64,000 nucleotides of DNA. Origin: Flavobacteriaceae bacterium PS02334. Its GTDB lineage: Bacteria; Bacteroidota; Bacteroidia; Flavobacteriales; Flavobacteriaceae. Below are positions 16,928-25,027 of the stretch, piece after piece. Where the stretch lies: the NCBI GenBank assembly GCA_029959295.1, contig JASCOH010000008.1, forward strand, positions 186,001-250,000, written 5' to 3'. Position 1 is the first letter of the stretch. Each line of letters begins with the position of its first letter. The notes below the pieces were generated by a model, which searched no databases, was not told the DNA's origin, and was given only the letters and a program-made list of their open reading frames with translations. A program made the position numbers and the translations under genes.

Positions 16928-17776
16928 ATGGAAACGAAAAAAGTATGGTTAGTAACAGGAGCTTCTAAAGGATTAGGACTCGTTTTAATTAATAAGCTAT
17001 TGGCGTCAGGATACAGCGTTGCCGCGACGTCCAGAAATATAGAAGTTTTGCAAGAAGCAGTAATAGTAAATACAGCAACAAAAGGAAATTTTTTGCCATT
17101 AGAAGTTGATTTGGTAGATGAAAAATCAGTTGAAAATGCAATTCAAAAAACGCATGAAACTTTTGGAAGATTGGATGTAATCGTTAATAATGCAGGTTAC
17201 GGAATCGGCGGTACGCTGGAAGAATTGACCCAAGAAGAAATTCTGCAAAGTTTTAATATCAACGTTTTTGGAACTGTCAATGTCATTCAAAAAGCGATGC
17301 CTTATCTGAGAGCGCAACGTTCAGGATATTTTATCAATATTTCTTCGATTGCAGGATTTGCACCGGCAATTGGCTGGTCGATTTATTCTGCTGCAAAACA
17401 TGCTATTGTTGGATTGTCAGAAGTTTTGGCTGAAGATGTAAAGTCTTTAGGAATCAAGGTTACCGTAGTTGCTCCGGGCGCTTTCAGAACGCAATTTCTT
17501 TCAGAAGATTCGCTGGTAATGTCTAAAAATAAAATTGACGATTACAAAGAAGTTCAAGAATCACATGCAAGATATAAAGCAATGAACGGAACACAATTAG
17601 GAGATCCAGAAAAGGCGGCAGAAGTTTTTATAAATCTAGCTGAAGATGAAAATCCGCCTGTTCGATTGTATTTAGGAAGCGATTCTTATAAAAGAGCTTC
17701 AAATAAGATGGAAACGCTTGCTTCTGATATGGAAAAATGGAAAAGCGTCAGTTTCTCAACAGATTTTACTAATTAA
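16928..17776 (+). CDS. Short-chain dehydrogenase, second of a tandem pair
   Basis: A 282-residue SDR with TGASKGLG, IVNNAGYGIGG and the catalytic YSAAK (a Y-x-x-x-K). It parallels the preceding gene over its whole length, including LEELTQEEI versus LEELSDEEA and the GDPEKAAEVF tail. ATG 16901 is an alternative start nine codons upstream; 16928 aligns with the paralogue's start and is preferred. An AraC-family gene follows after a small hairpin. Confidence 0.87.
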   Translation: METKKVWLVTGASKGLGLVLINKLLASGYSVAATSRNIEVLQEAVIVNTATKGNFLPLEVDLVDEKSVENAIQKTHETFGRLDVIVNNAGYGIGGTLEELTQEEILQSFNINVFGTVNVIQKAMPYLRAQRSGYFINISSIAGFAPAIGWSIYSAAKHAIVGLSEVLAEDVKSLGIKVTVVAPGAFRTQFLSEDSLVMSKNKIDDYKEVQESHARYKAMNGTQLGDPEKAAEVFINLAEDENPPVRLYLGSDSYKRASNKMETLASDMEKWKSVSFSTDFTN

Positions 17777-17809
17777 TTTGTAATTTCATACTCACAAAAA
17801 AACAATTCT

Positions 17810-17831
17810 AACCTGCTAGTTTTAGCAGGTT
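17810..17831 (+). terminator. Hairpin between SDR and AraC genes
   Basis: AACCTGCTA (17810-17818), loop GTTT, TAGCAGGTT (17823-17831). The following T run is poor, so it may attenuate and not fully terminate. Confidence 0.45.
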
Positions 17832-17852
17832 TAGAGGTTTAAAAATAAAATT

Positions 17853-18752
17853 ATGGCAACAGAAACGCTAGAAGATTTTTATAAACATAAATTTAGTTTT
17901 CTTCCTGATAATTTGCAGAAAGATTTAGGGCATTTTAATGTTTTTGTGACAGAAGATTGCTATCAAGATGGAGCTTCTCCGGTAATTTATGCACGAAGGG
18001 ATTTTTATAAAATAAGCCTTATCCGAGGCAGAAATATTGTGCATTATGGGGATAAAAGTATCGAAGTGGATGGAACAATGCTGATTTTTTTTAACCCTCA
18101 GGTTCCTTATACTTTTGAATCGCTTTCTGAAACCAAAACTGGTTTTTTCTGTATTTTCAAGGAAATGTTTTTTACAGAATCTTTGCGAAAAGGAATCAAT
18201 GAGTTGCCAATGTTTAAGATAGGAGGAAGGCCAGCTTATATTTTAAATGAGGAACAAGACCAGCAAATCAGCAATATTTTCTTGAGAATGATTGAAGAAA
18301 TAAATTCTGATTATCAATATAAATATGACTTGATCCGCAGTTATGTTTCAGAAATGATTCACGGCGCGATGAAAATTTCTCCAACGGAAACGCTCTACCA
18401 GCATCCAGACGCGAATTCTAGAATTACTTCGGTTTTCACAGAATTATTGGAAAGACAATTCCCGATAGAATCGCCGACGCAGCGTTTTGCATTTCGTTCG
18501 GCTAAAGATTTTGCTGAAAAATTATACGTTCACGTAAATCATTTGAATCGTGCAATCAAGCTGACAACAGGAAAAACGACAACCGTTCTTATCGCCGAAA
18601 GATTGTTAAACGAAGCACAGGCTTTATTAAAACACACCGACTGGAATATCTCTGAAATCAGCTATTGTCTGGGTTTTGAAGAACCGGCTCATTTTAGTAA
18701 TTTCTTCAAAAAGCAATTATCAGTCACGCCGTTGGCTTACCGATTAAGATAA
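17853..18752 (+). CDS. AraC family transcriptional regulator
   Basis: A 299-residue regulator with an N-terminal ligand-binding region (residues 1-170; NIVHYGDKSIEVDGTMLIFF is cupin-like) and a C-terminal AraC DNA-binding domain (about 195-299), whose second HTH reads WNISEISYCLGFEEPAHFSNF. It is codirectional with two tandem SDR genes, and regulators of this type often sit beside the oxidoreductases they induce. The inducer is unknown. A strong bidirectional terminator follows directly. Confidence 0.88.
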   Translation: MATETLEDFYKHKFSFLPDNLQKDLGHFNVFVTEDCYQDGASPVIYARRDFYKISLIRGRNIVHYGDKSIEVDGTMLIFFNPQVPYTFESLSETKTGFFCIFKEMFFTESLRKGINELPMFKIGGRPAYILNEEQDQQISNIFLRMIEEINSDYQYKYDLIRSYVSEMIHGAMKISPTETLYQHPDANSRITSVFTELLERQFPIESPTQRFAFRSAKDFAEKLYVHVNHLNRAIKLTTGKTTTVLIAERLLNEAQALLKHTDWNISEISYCLGFEEPAHFSNFFKKQLSVTPLAYRLR

Positions 18753-18789
18753 AAAAAGCCGAAAATCAATTAGATTTTCGGCTTTTTTT
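18751..18789. terminator. Bidirectional intrinsic terminator
   Basis: A 17-bp perfect stem (18751-18767 and 18773-18789) with a GC centre GCCGAAAATC and A/T runs on both ends. It separates the AraC gene from the convergent frr gene. Confidence 0.85.
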
Positions 18790-18804
18790 ATAAGTGGCAA
18801 AGTT

Positions 18805-19368
18805 TTAAACTTTCATGATTTCAGCTTCTTTATTAGCCAAAAGCTCATCAATTTTTTTAATATAAGCATTAGTCAAATTCTGAACTTCGTCTTCGGCGCT
18901 TTTGCAGATGTCTTCTGAAGTTCCTTCTTTTTCTAATTTTTTAATATCAGAATTCGAATCCTTACGAACATTTCTAACTCCAATTTTCGCATCTTCTGCT
19001 TCAGATTTAGCTTGTTTTGCCAAATCACGACGACGCTCTTCCGTCAAAGGCGGTACGCTGATAATGATCATATCACCATTGTTCATTGGGTTAAACCCGA
19101 TATTTGCAAGCTGGATCGCTTTTTCAATCGGCTGGATCATATTTTTTTCAAAAGGCTGAATCGTAATCGTTCTCGCATCAGGAACGCTTAATTTTGAAAC
19201 TTGAGACAAAGCCGTTTGTGAACCATAATAATCCACAAAAACGCTTCCCAACATTGCAGGACTCGCTTTTCCAGCACGGATATTTAAAAATTCTTTTTCA
19301 AGGTGCGCAATAGAACCTTCCATAGCTTCTTTTGTGCTGTCTAATATAAAATCAATTTCTTCAGTCAT
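18805..19368 (-). CDS. frr: Ribosome recycling factor
   Basis: Splits post-termination 70S ribosomes with EF-G. At 187 residues the length is standard. The conserved N-terminus (AHLEKEFLNIRAGKASPAML), the YYGSQTALSQVSKLSVPDAR segment and the ITIQPFEKNM segment are all present, as is VPPLTEERRRDLAK. It follows pyrH in the common pyrH-frr order, with a 77-bp gap holding an AT-rich hairpin (arms 19401-19411 and 19435-19445). Confidence 0.97.
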   Translation of the reverse strand: MTEEIDFILDSTKEAMEGSIAHLEKEFLNIRAGKASPAMLGSVFVDYYGSQTALSQVSKLSVPDARTITIQPFEKNMIQPIEKAIQLANIGFNPMNNGDMIIISVPPLTEERRRDLAKQAKSEAEDAKIGVRNVRKDSNSDIKKLEKEGTSEDICKSAEDEVQNLTNAYIKKIDELLANKEAEIMKV

Positions 19369-19445
19369 CTTTTAGATTTTTAGAGTATTAGATGGTTAGA
19401 TTTTTAGACTGTCTGGCAATCTAAGAAGTCTAAGCAGTCTAAAAA

Positions 19446-20153
19446 TTATACATTAACTACTGTTCCAATATTTTGTCCTTCGCAGATTTTTAGAAGGTTT
19501 CCTCTTTTGTTCATATCAAAAACAACGATCGGCAATTCGTTTTCTTGGCTTAAAGTAAAAGCCGTCGTGTCCATTACATTCAATCCTTTTTTCAAAACGT
19601 CTTCGAACGAAATCGTGTCAAATTTTACAGCATCAGCATTTTTCTCTGGATCAGAAGTATAAACTCCGTCAACGCGAGTTCCTTTTAAAATTACGTCAGC
19701 ATGAACTTCAACACCTCTCAAAACCGCTGCAGTATCTGTTGTAAAATAAGGATTCCCAGTTCCAGCTCCAAAAATAACGATTCTTCCTTTTTCAAGATGA
19801 CGAACTGCTCTTCTTTTGATATAAGGTTCGGCAATCGCTTCAATTTTCAAGGCAGTTTGCAAACGCGTCAGCATTCCTTTGTCTTCAAGAGCTCCTTGAA
19901 GCGCCATCCCATTGATAACCGTTGCCAGCATTCCCATATAATCGCCTTGAACTCTGTCCATTCCGTTGCTTGCTCCGGCAACGCCACGAAAAATATTTCC
20001 TCCTCCAATCACGATAGCAATTTCTACGCCTTTATCGTGTATTTCTTTAATTTCTTCTGCATATTCGGCCAATCTTGCTGGGTCAATTCCATATTGTCTG
20101 TCGCCCATCAAGGCTTCGCCGCTTAATTTCAGAAGGATTCTTTTATATTTCAT
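19446..20153 (-). CDS. pyrH: UMP kinase
   Basis: Phosphorylates UMP to UDP in pyrimidine synthesis; bacterial PyrH is a hexameric amino-acid-kinase fold enzyme. The 235-residue protein has KLSGEALMG (about 8-16), the [11 protein letters not shown] nucleotide loop, [15 protein letters not shown] and the [16 protein letters not shown] segment. It is upstream of frr as in most bacteria. A TAnnTTTG box lies 58-65 bases before the ATG. Confidence 0.97.
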   Translation of the reverse strand: MKYKRILLKLSGEALMGDRQYGIDPARLAEYAEEIKEIHDKGVEIAIVIGGGNIFRGVAGASNGMDRVQGDYMGMLATVINGMALQGALEDKGMLTRLQTALKIEAIAEPYIKRRAVRHLEKGRIVIFGAGTGNPYFTTDTAAVLRGVEVHADVILKGTRVDGVYTSDPEKNADAVKFDTISFEDVLKKGLNVMDTTAFTLSQENELPIVVFDMNKRGNLLKICEGQNIGTVVNV

Positions 20154-20210
20154 AGCTTGGTTTTAGTTTTTCTTTCAGCAGATTTATTTTTGAAAATCCC
20201 AAAAGTTGTG

Positions 20211-20218
20211 CAAATATA
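20211..20218 (-). promoter_or_regulatory. -7 box upstream of pyrH
   Basis: Minus-strand TATATTTG, leaving a leader of about 50 bases before the pyrH ATG. No -33 TTG at 18-19 bp. Confidence 0.4.
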
Positions 20219-20278
20219 GTCATAATCTGTTTTTTTGGAATAAGTTGCTTAAAAAAAAGTATTTCCATTTTTTAGAAT

Positions 20279-20286
20279 TAATTTTG
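20279..20286 (+). promoter_or_regulatory. -7 box upstream of the thioredoxin-like gene
   Basis: TAATTTTG, 18 bases before the ATG at 20305. Confidence 0.4.
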
Positions 20287-20304
20287 TGCTACTAAATCAA
20301 AGTT

Positions 20305-20916
20305 ATGAAAGATATAATTAAGGATAGTTTGGACAAAAGCCTGACTTATTTTGAATATAGAAAATTAGTTTCTGATTTTCTTTCGCAAGGAAAATCAACA
20401 GGAAATATCCAGTCGGAGGCTTTATTGCATTACAGCAATTTGAACGAAACCCGAATGAATCGTTTGGAGAAAACTATTGTCATAACCCCAGAAAATGTAG
20501 AGCGATTAAAACTTCTGAAGAAGAAATATCTTTGGTTGGTAATTTCTGAAGGTTGGTGTGGCGACGCTGCCCAATTGCTTCCAATTATGCACAAAATGGA
20601 AGTCCTTTCAGATAATATCGAATTCAAAATCGTGCTTCGTGAAGAAAATGAAGCGTTGATGAATCAGTTTTTGACTAATGGCGGAAAATCAATTCCGAAA
20701 TTAATTATTCTTGATTCAGAAACTTTGCAAGTTTTAGGGGATTGGGGACCAAGACCAAATGATGCCCGAGATTTAATTAGAAACTACAAAGAAAAACACG
20801 GCGTTTTAGATGAAACCATCAAGACCGAATTGCAAATGTGGTATTTGCACGACAAAGGTTTGAGCAGTCAAAATGAGCTTTTGGAGTTGATGCGTCTGAT
20901 TGAGATTCAAGAATGA
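20305..20916 (+). CDS. Thioredoxin-fold protein with a single active-site cysteine
   Basis: A 203-residue protein recognisable as a thioredoxin-family member by VISEGWCGDAAQLLPIM and the cis-Pro segment KSIPKLIILDSETL. The second Cys of the usual CxxC is Ala (WCGDA), so a normal dithiol redox cycle is unlikely; a monothiol or non-redox role is more plausible. No signal peptide is seen, so it is cytoplasmic. Its stop overlaps the start of the next gene by 4 bp (ATGA), which points to translational coupling. Confidence 0.82.
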   Translation: MKDIIKDSLDKSLTYFEYRKLVSDFLSQGKSTGNIQSEALLHYSNLNETRMNRLEKTIVITPENVERLKLLKKKYLWLVISEGWCGDAAQLLPIMHKMEVLSDNIEFKIVLREENEALMNQFLTNGGKSIPKLIILDSETLQVLGDWGPRPNDARDLIRNYKEKHGVLDETIKTELQMWYLHDKGLSSQNELLELMRLIEIQE

Positions 20917-21398
20917 GCATGAAAGAAACTTATCAAATAGCGAAACGTTTCAGAGAAGTTATTCTAGACGGGACTTGGATTGCCAATACAAATTTCAAGC
21001 ATCAATTGTCAGGTATTAATTGGAAAATTGCAACAACCAAAATACAATCATTAAATACAATCGCAGATTTAGCACAACATATTCATTACTATATAAACGG
21101 AATAAATGCTGTTTTTAAAGGCGGAAATCTTGATATAAAAGATAAATTTAGTTTTGATTTCCCGCCAATAAAGACGCAAAACGAATGGGATGCTTTTCTC
21201 CTTAAATTTTGGAATGATGCGGAAGAATTTGCTTCCTTAATTGAAAATATGCCCGATGAAAAGATGAAGGAGAATTTTGTTGAAGAAAAATATGGAACCT
21301 ATCAACGAAATATTGAAGCAATGATTGAGCACAGCTATTATCATTTAGGACAAATAGTTTTGATTAAAAAATTACTTGTTCAAAATTCCCAAGATTAA
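20913..21398 (+). CDS. DinB-like four-helix protein (DUF1572 type)
   Basis: A 161-residue, mostly helical protein. The pattern of metal-ligand histidines fits the DinB/YfiT superfamily: HIHYYINGI in the middle and HSYYHLGQIVLIKK near the C-terminus. In bacillithiol or mycothiol producers such proteins are thiol transferases; here the function is unknown. It is coupled to the thioredoxin-fold gene by a 4-bp overlap, and its 3' end overlaps the convergent YiiX-like gene by 27 bp. Confidence 0.78.
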   Translation: MSMKETYQIAKRFREVILDGTWIANTNFKHQLSGINWKIATTKIQSLNTIADLAQHIHYYINGINAVFKGGNLDIKDKFSFDFPPIKTQNEWDAFLLKFWNDAEEFASLIENMPDEKMKENFVEEKYGTYQRNIEAMIEHSYYHLGQIVLIKKLLVQNSQD

Positions 21399-22004
21399 AA
21401 TTTTATCAGAAGTAGACATTCCTCCAGGATTGCAACCCGGTTTTCCTTCTGGAATTTCGCTTCCAATTTCTTTATAATATGCAATCCAAGCTGGAAAAAA
21501 GTCATTTGTTCCCGGTTCTTTATACGTCATCGGAAATAATTGAAAGAATGGTTTTTCTTTATTTGCTTTTTTGAAAGCGTCATAAATCAATTCCGAACAA
21601 TAATATTTTCCGTTGTCATAAACATAGTCGTCATCATAAGTAACGCCAATTTGTTCCAAAGAAAAAGAAATAGCTTCTGGTATTAATTTTTCATATTTCT
21701 TTTTGACTCTTCCGATATACATTGGCTTTTTTGTATTCTTTGAAAATTTTTCCAAAGTATTCAATCGAACTGCCGAACCCGCCGCTTCAATAATATAAAT
21801 AGTGTCATTTTTTTTGTAAACCAATCCCATGTGGCTGAAATCGTTCCCTTTGTAGCCTTCAGTCACAGCTTCAATCGCATCGCATAACGGACCGCAATCC
21901 ATATCTTGGAAGATAAAATCGCCTGTTTTTAAATTGGATGAATTTATTTGAGCGTTAGATAAATACGTAAAACTTAATAGGAATAGAAGGATTGCCTTTT
22001 TCAT
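21372..22004 (-). CDS. YiiX/YebB-like NlpC/P60-superfamily cysteine hydrolase
   Basis: A secreted 210-residue protein with a signal peptide (residues 1-18, ending SNAQ). It has the circularly permuted NlpC/P60 layout: LKTGDFIFQDMDCG, then DFSHMGLVYKKNDTIYIIEA with the active-site His, then GKYYCSELIYDAFKKA with the catalytic Cys. The YiiX group is thought to act on cell-wall peptides or lipids, with no agreed substrate. It lies 2 bp after truB on the same strand and its 3' end overlaps the DinB-like gene. Confidence 0.83.
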   Translation of the reverse strand: MKKAILLFLLSFTYLSNAQINSSNLKTGDFIFQDMDCGPLCDAIEAVTEGYKGNDFSHMGLVYKKNDTIYIIEAAGSAVRLNTLEKFSKNTKKPMYIGRVKKKYEKLIPEAISFSLEQIGVTYDDDYVYDNGKYYCSELIYDAFKKANKEKPFFQLFPMTYKEPGTNDFFPAWIAYYKEIGSEIPEGKPGCNPGGMSTSDKILILGILNK

Positions 22005-22006
22005 AA

Positions 22007-22714
22007 TTACTCCGCTTTTTCAGAAATAGAATCCACAAAAGCTTCCAAATCATAACCATCTTCGACTTTATAATCGCCAATTTTTGTTCTTCGCAAAGCC
22101 GAAAGATGTGCACCAGAATTCAACGCTTTTCCGAAATCAAAAGCCAGTGAACGGATATAAGTTCCTTTGCTGCAAACCACTCTAAAGTCGATTTCTGGCA
22201 AAGCAATTCTGGTAATCTCAAATTCGTGAATAACGGTTTTTCTGGTCGGAATTTCAATTTCTTCGCCTGCTCTTGCGTGTTCATACAAACGGATTCCGTC
22301 TTTTTTCAAAGCTGAAAATATTGGCGGACGCTGGTCAATTTCGCCCAAAAATTGTTTTACAGTTTCGTGAATTAATTCGGCAGTAATATGTTCACTCGGG
22401 AAAGTTTCGTCGATTTCAGTTTCCAAATCATACGAAGGGGTTGTGCCTCCAACCGTGATTGTTCCTGTATATTCTTTGGCCTGGCCTTGCAATTCTGTGA
22501 TTCTTTTGGTGAATTTTCCAGTGCAAACTAAAAGCAATCCAGAAGCTAATGGATCTAAAGTTCCGGCGTGACCAATCTTGAATTTCTTTGGAAGTCCTGC
22601 CTTATTAATTAAAGTATATTTTAATTTATTAACCGCTTGAAATGATGTCCATTTTAAAGGCTTGTCGATCAATAAAATTTGGCCTTCCTGAAAATCTTGT
22701 ACGGATAATTTCAT
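22007..22714 (-). CDS. truB: tRNA pseudouridine(55) synthase
   Basis: Makes the universal pseudouridine 55 of the tRNA T-loop. The 235-residue protein has the TruB motif GHAGTLDPLASGLLLVC with the catalytic Asp, plus DKPLKWTSFQAVNKL at the start and SKGTYIRSLAFDFG. It lacks a PUA domain, as short bacterial TruB forms do. It overlaps the uppP stop by one base (TAATG), so the two are coupled in the run ftsX-DUF3098-uppP-truB. Confidence 0.95.
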   Translation of the reverse strand: MKLSVQDFQEGQILLIDKPLKWTSFQAVNKLKYTLINKAGLPKKFKIGHAGTLDPLASGLLLVCTGKFTKRITELQGQAKEYTGTITVGGTTPSYDLETEIDETFPSEHITAELIHETVKQFLGEIDQRPPIFSALKKDGIRLYEHARAGEEIEIPTRKTVIHEFEITRIALPEIDFRVVCSKGTYIRSLAFDFGKALNSGAHLSALRRTKIGDYKVEDGYDLEAFVDSISEKAE

Positions 22715-23526
22715 TATTTCTTAAGGTAAATAAAGTAAATTAAAAATAGCGTTCCAGCGATGATTCTGTAATAACCCCAAGGCTTGAAACCGTATTTTTT
22801 AATGACTCCGATGAAAAATTTGATGGCAATAATCGAAACGATAAAAGCAACTACATTTCCAATCAAAAACAATTTTAAGTTATCGCCAGATTGCATCAAT
22901 AATTCATATCCTTTTAAATTTGAAACGTGATAGGTTTTCAAAAAAACGGAATAGCAAGTTACCGCCAGCATCGTCGGAACTGCCAAAAAGAAAGAGAATT
23001 CCGCGGCAGTTTGTCTGGTCAATCCTTGTTGCATGCCACCAATAATTGACGCTGCAGAACGGCTTGTTCCTGGCATCATCGCCAGACATTGCCAAAAACC
23101 AATCGTCACCGCTTTCTTGATTGAAATTTCTTCTTCTGATGCAACAGTTGGATTCTTGAAATAATTGTCAATAAATAACAATACAAAACCTCCAACGATT
23201 AAAACGATTGCAATCGGAATTGGATCTCCCAAAACCGCATCGATATAATCATCAAAAATATATCCTAAGATTAGCGCAGGCATAACGGCACACGCTAATT
23301 TGATGTAAAAACTAAATTTTGAAAAGTCAAAAAATTTCTTCCAATACAAAGCAACGACCGCCAAAATGGCTCCGAATTGAATGGAAACTTGAAATAATTT
23401 GGTAAAATCGTCTTCCTGAATTCCAAAAAAAGAACTCGTGAAAATCATGTGTCCTGTAGAAGAAACCGGTAGATATTCTGTTAAACCTTCAACAATGGCG
23501 ATTAAAATAGCTTGAATTAAATCCAT
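22714..23526 (-). CDS. uppP: Undecaprenyl-diphosphatase
   Basis: Integral membrane BacA/UppP enzyme that dephosphorylates undecaprenyl pyrophosphate to recycle the lipid carrier of cell-wall synthesis; overexpression gives bacitracin resistance. The 270 residues have the signature EGLTEYLPVSSTGHM (about 13-27) and PGTSRSAASIIGGM in the middle, with about eight helices. It is part of the conserved flavobacterial order ftsX, DUF3098, uppP, truB. Confidence 0.96.
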   Translation of the reverse strand: MDLIQAILIAIVEGLTEYLPVSSTGHMIFTSSFFGIQEDDFTKLFQVSIQFGAILAVVALYWKKFFDFSKFSFYIKLACAVMPALILGYIFDDYIDAVLGDPIPIAIVLIVGGFVLLFIDNYFKNPTVASEEEISIKKAVTIGFWQCLAMMPGTSRSAASIIGGMQQGLTRQTAAEFSFFLAVPTMLAVTCYSVFLKTYHVSNLKGYELLMQSGDNLKLFLIGNVVAFIVSIIAIKFFIGVIKKYGFKPWGYYRIIAGTLFLIYFIYLKK

Positions 23527-23532
23527 AAAGTT

Positions 23533-23591
23533 AATTAGATAATTGTCAATCAGGTAATTAGGTAATGATTCAAACCGGCAATTATCTAATT
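23533..23591. repeat. AT-rich inverted repeat between DUF3098 and uppP
   Basis: Perfect 13-base arms (23533-23545 and 23579-23591) around AATTAGATAATTG. Similar AATTAGATAATT runs occur at 40420-40460. It may pause transcription or be just simple-sequence drift. Confidence 0.4.
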
Positions 23592-23609
23592 ACCGAATTA
23601 TCAAATTTT

Positions 23610-23861
23610 CTAATTCTTTTTCGGGGTTTTTAAAATCGCATAAATCGTAATTCCAAAACCAATCAAAACCGTAGTAGGAGCCAGACGAATTCTTCTGAAA
23701 TCAAAAATCTTGTCGCTGAAAACTGCTGGATCTTCCGTTCCACCGCCTGACATCAAAATAAATCCAAGCGCAATAACTGCGATTCCAATCAATAAAAATT
23801 TATAATTTACCTTTTCAAAAAGGAATTCGTTTTTATCTGTATTTGTTTCTTTAGTACTCAT
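23610..23861 (-). CDS. DUF3098 family small membrane protein
   Basis: An 83-residue protein with two hydrophobic helices (about 22-40 and 64-78) separated by SGGGTEDPAVFSDKIFDFRR. This matches the Bacteroidota family DUF3098, always found between ftsX and uppP in related genomes. Its function is unknown; the neighbourhood suggests a link to envelope or division. The DFRRIRLAPTTVLIG segment is the most conserved part. Confidence 0.87.
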   Translation of the reverse strand: MSTKETNTDKNEFLFEKVNYKFLLIGIAVIALGFILMSGGGTEDPAVFSDKIFDFRRIRLAPTTVLIGFGITIYAILKTPKKN

Positions 23862-23923
23862 AATTTTAAGTCAAAAGTTAATAGCCAAAGTGTATTCTAA
23901 AATCTTAAATCAAAAATATCAAA

Positions 23924-24799
23924 TTAATAAAGGTCGTCTGTTCTCAAGTTCAAGAAACGTTGCGTCGCAAAAAATGTGCTGAACCAAGTAATCAGAATTC
24001 CAACCGCCAAAACGCCAACCAAAACCAATGAAATCATAAATTGATCTTTCAGGATTTCTAGATTCGGGAAATTCGTGTCTACATAATATAAAACGCCCAT
24101 CAAAGCGATAATCGCCAAAACAGAACCGATAACGCCCAATTTGATGCTTCTCCAGATGAATGGTTTTCTGATAAATGATTTTGTCGCACCGACCATCTGC
24201 ATCGTTTTAATGATAAAACGGTTTGAATAAATTGAAAGTCGCATCGAGCTGTTGATCAATAAAACCGCTACTAAAGCCAAGAATCCGCTGGCAATTAAAA
24301 TCCAGAAACTGATTTTTTGAATGTTGTCGTTTACCAAATTCACCAAAACTTTATCATAAACAATATCTGAAACCATTGGATATTCTAAAATTCTAGCTTC
24401 AAATTTCTTGATGCTGTCCGTAACGATATAATCGGCTTTCAAGTGAATATCAAAAGAGTTTTCTAAAGGATTTTCTCCTAAAAACGCCATGAAATCCTCA
24501 CCGATAATATCCGTATGCTGTTTTGCCGCTTGTTCTTTCGTAACAAAATTGTAAGATTTTACAAACTTCGACGTCTTCATTTCAGTGTCAAAAGCATTGA
24601 TAAGGCTATCAGTCGCTTCGTTTTTGAAATAAACAGACATGGCGATTTCTTCCTTGAAATCATCCGATAATTTCTTAGAGTTGATTACAAATAACCCCAA
24701 AATTCCCAATAAAAAAAGCACCAAGAAAACACTTAATACCACAGAGAAATAAGAAGAAATAAGTCGTCGCTTTTGAAATTTTTCGAAAGAAGATGCCAT
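23924..24799 (-). CDS. ftsX: Cell-division permease-like protein FtsX
   Basis: Membrane subunit that pairs with the ATPase FtsE to control cell-wall hydrolases at the septum. The 291-residue protein shows a cytoplasmic N-terminus, one helix (about 20-42), a periplasmic domain, and three C-terminal helices (FtsX domain) with SMRLSIYSNRFIIKTMQMVGATKSFI. The ftsE gene is not adjacent, as is common in Flavobacteriaceae. It heads the ftsX-DUF3098-uppP-truB set and is divergent from leuS. Confidence 0.92.
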   Translation of the reverse strand: MASSFEKFQKRRLISSYFSVVLSVFLVLFLLGILGLFVINSKKLSDDFKEEIAMSVYFKNEATDSLINAFDTEMKTSKFVKSYNFVTKEQAAKQHTDIIGEDFMAFLGENPLENSFDIHLKADYIVTDSIKKFEARILEYPMVSDIVYDKVLVNLVNDNIQKISFWILIASGFLALVAVLLINSSMRLSIYSNRFIIKTMQMVGATKSFIRKPFIWRSIKLGVIGSVLAIIALMGVLYYVDTNFPNLEILKDQFMISLVLVGVLAVGILITWFSTFFATQRFLNLRTDDLY

Positions 24800-24866
24800 A
24801 GATTTTAATTTAAGCCGTAAAAATAATAAAGAATTTCTTTAAACACAGTTTATAACGCTCAAAGTT

Positions 24867-24895
24867 TTGACTTTCGTACAATAAACGTAAATTTG
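24867..24895 (+). promoter_or_regulatory. leuS promoter (-33/-7)
   Basis: TTG at 24867-24869, 18 bp, TAAATTTG at 24888-24895: a complete Bacteroidota promoter. The leader to the ATG at 25028 would be about 130 bases, long enough for regulatory RNA structure, though no T-box-like element was recognised. Confidence 0.6.
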
Positions 24896-25027
24896 CGACT
24901 TCGAATTGATTTTTTTTGTATGGAAAGCCATTTCGAGAAACGGGCGCCATCACAACCCGAATAAAACACAACGACATGAACGTTCAGCTCTAAAACCCTG
25001 AACCCAAAACCTTGAACCAAAAGAGAA

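Noticed and set aside
24896-25027. A T-box or other riboswitch in the leuS leader
   Set aside because: The leader is long enough, but no T-box motif or specific antiterminator pairing was visible, and T-boxes are rare in Bacteroidota.
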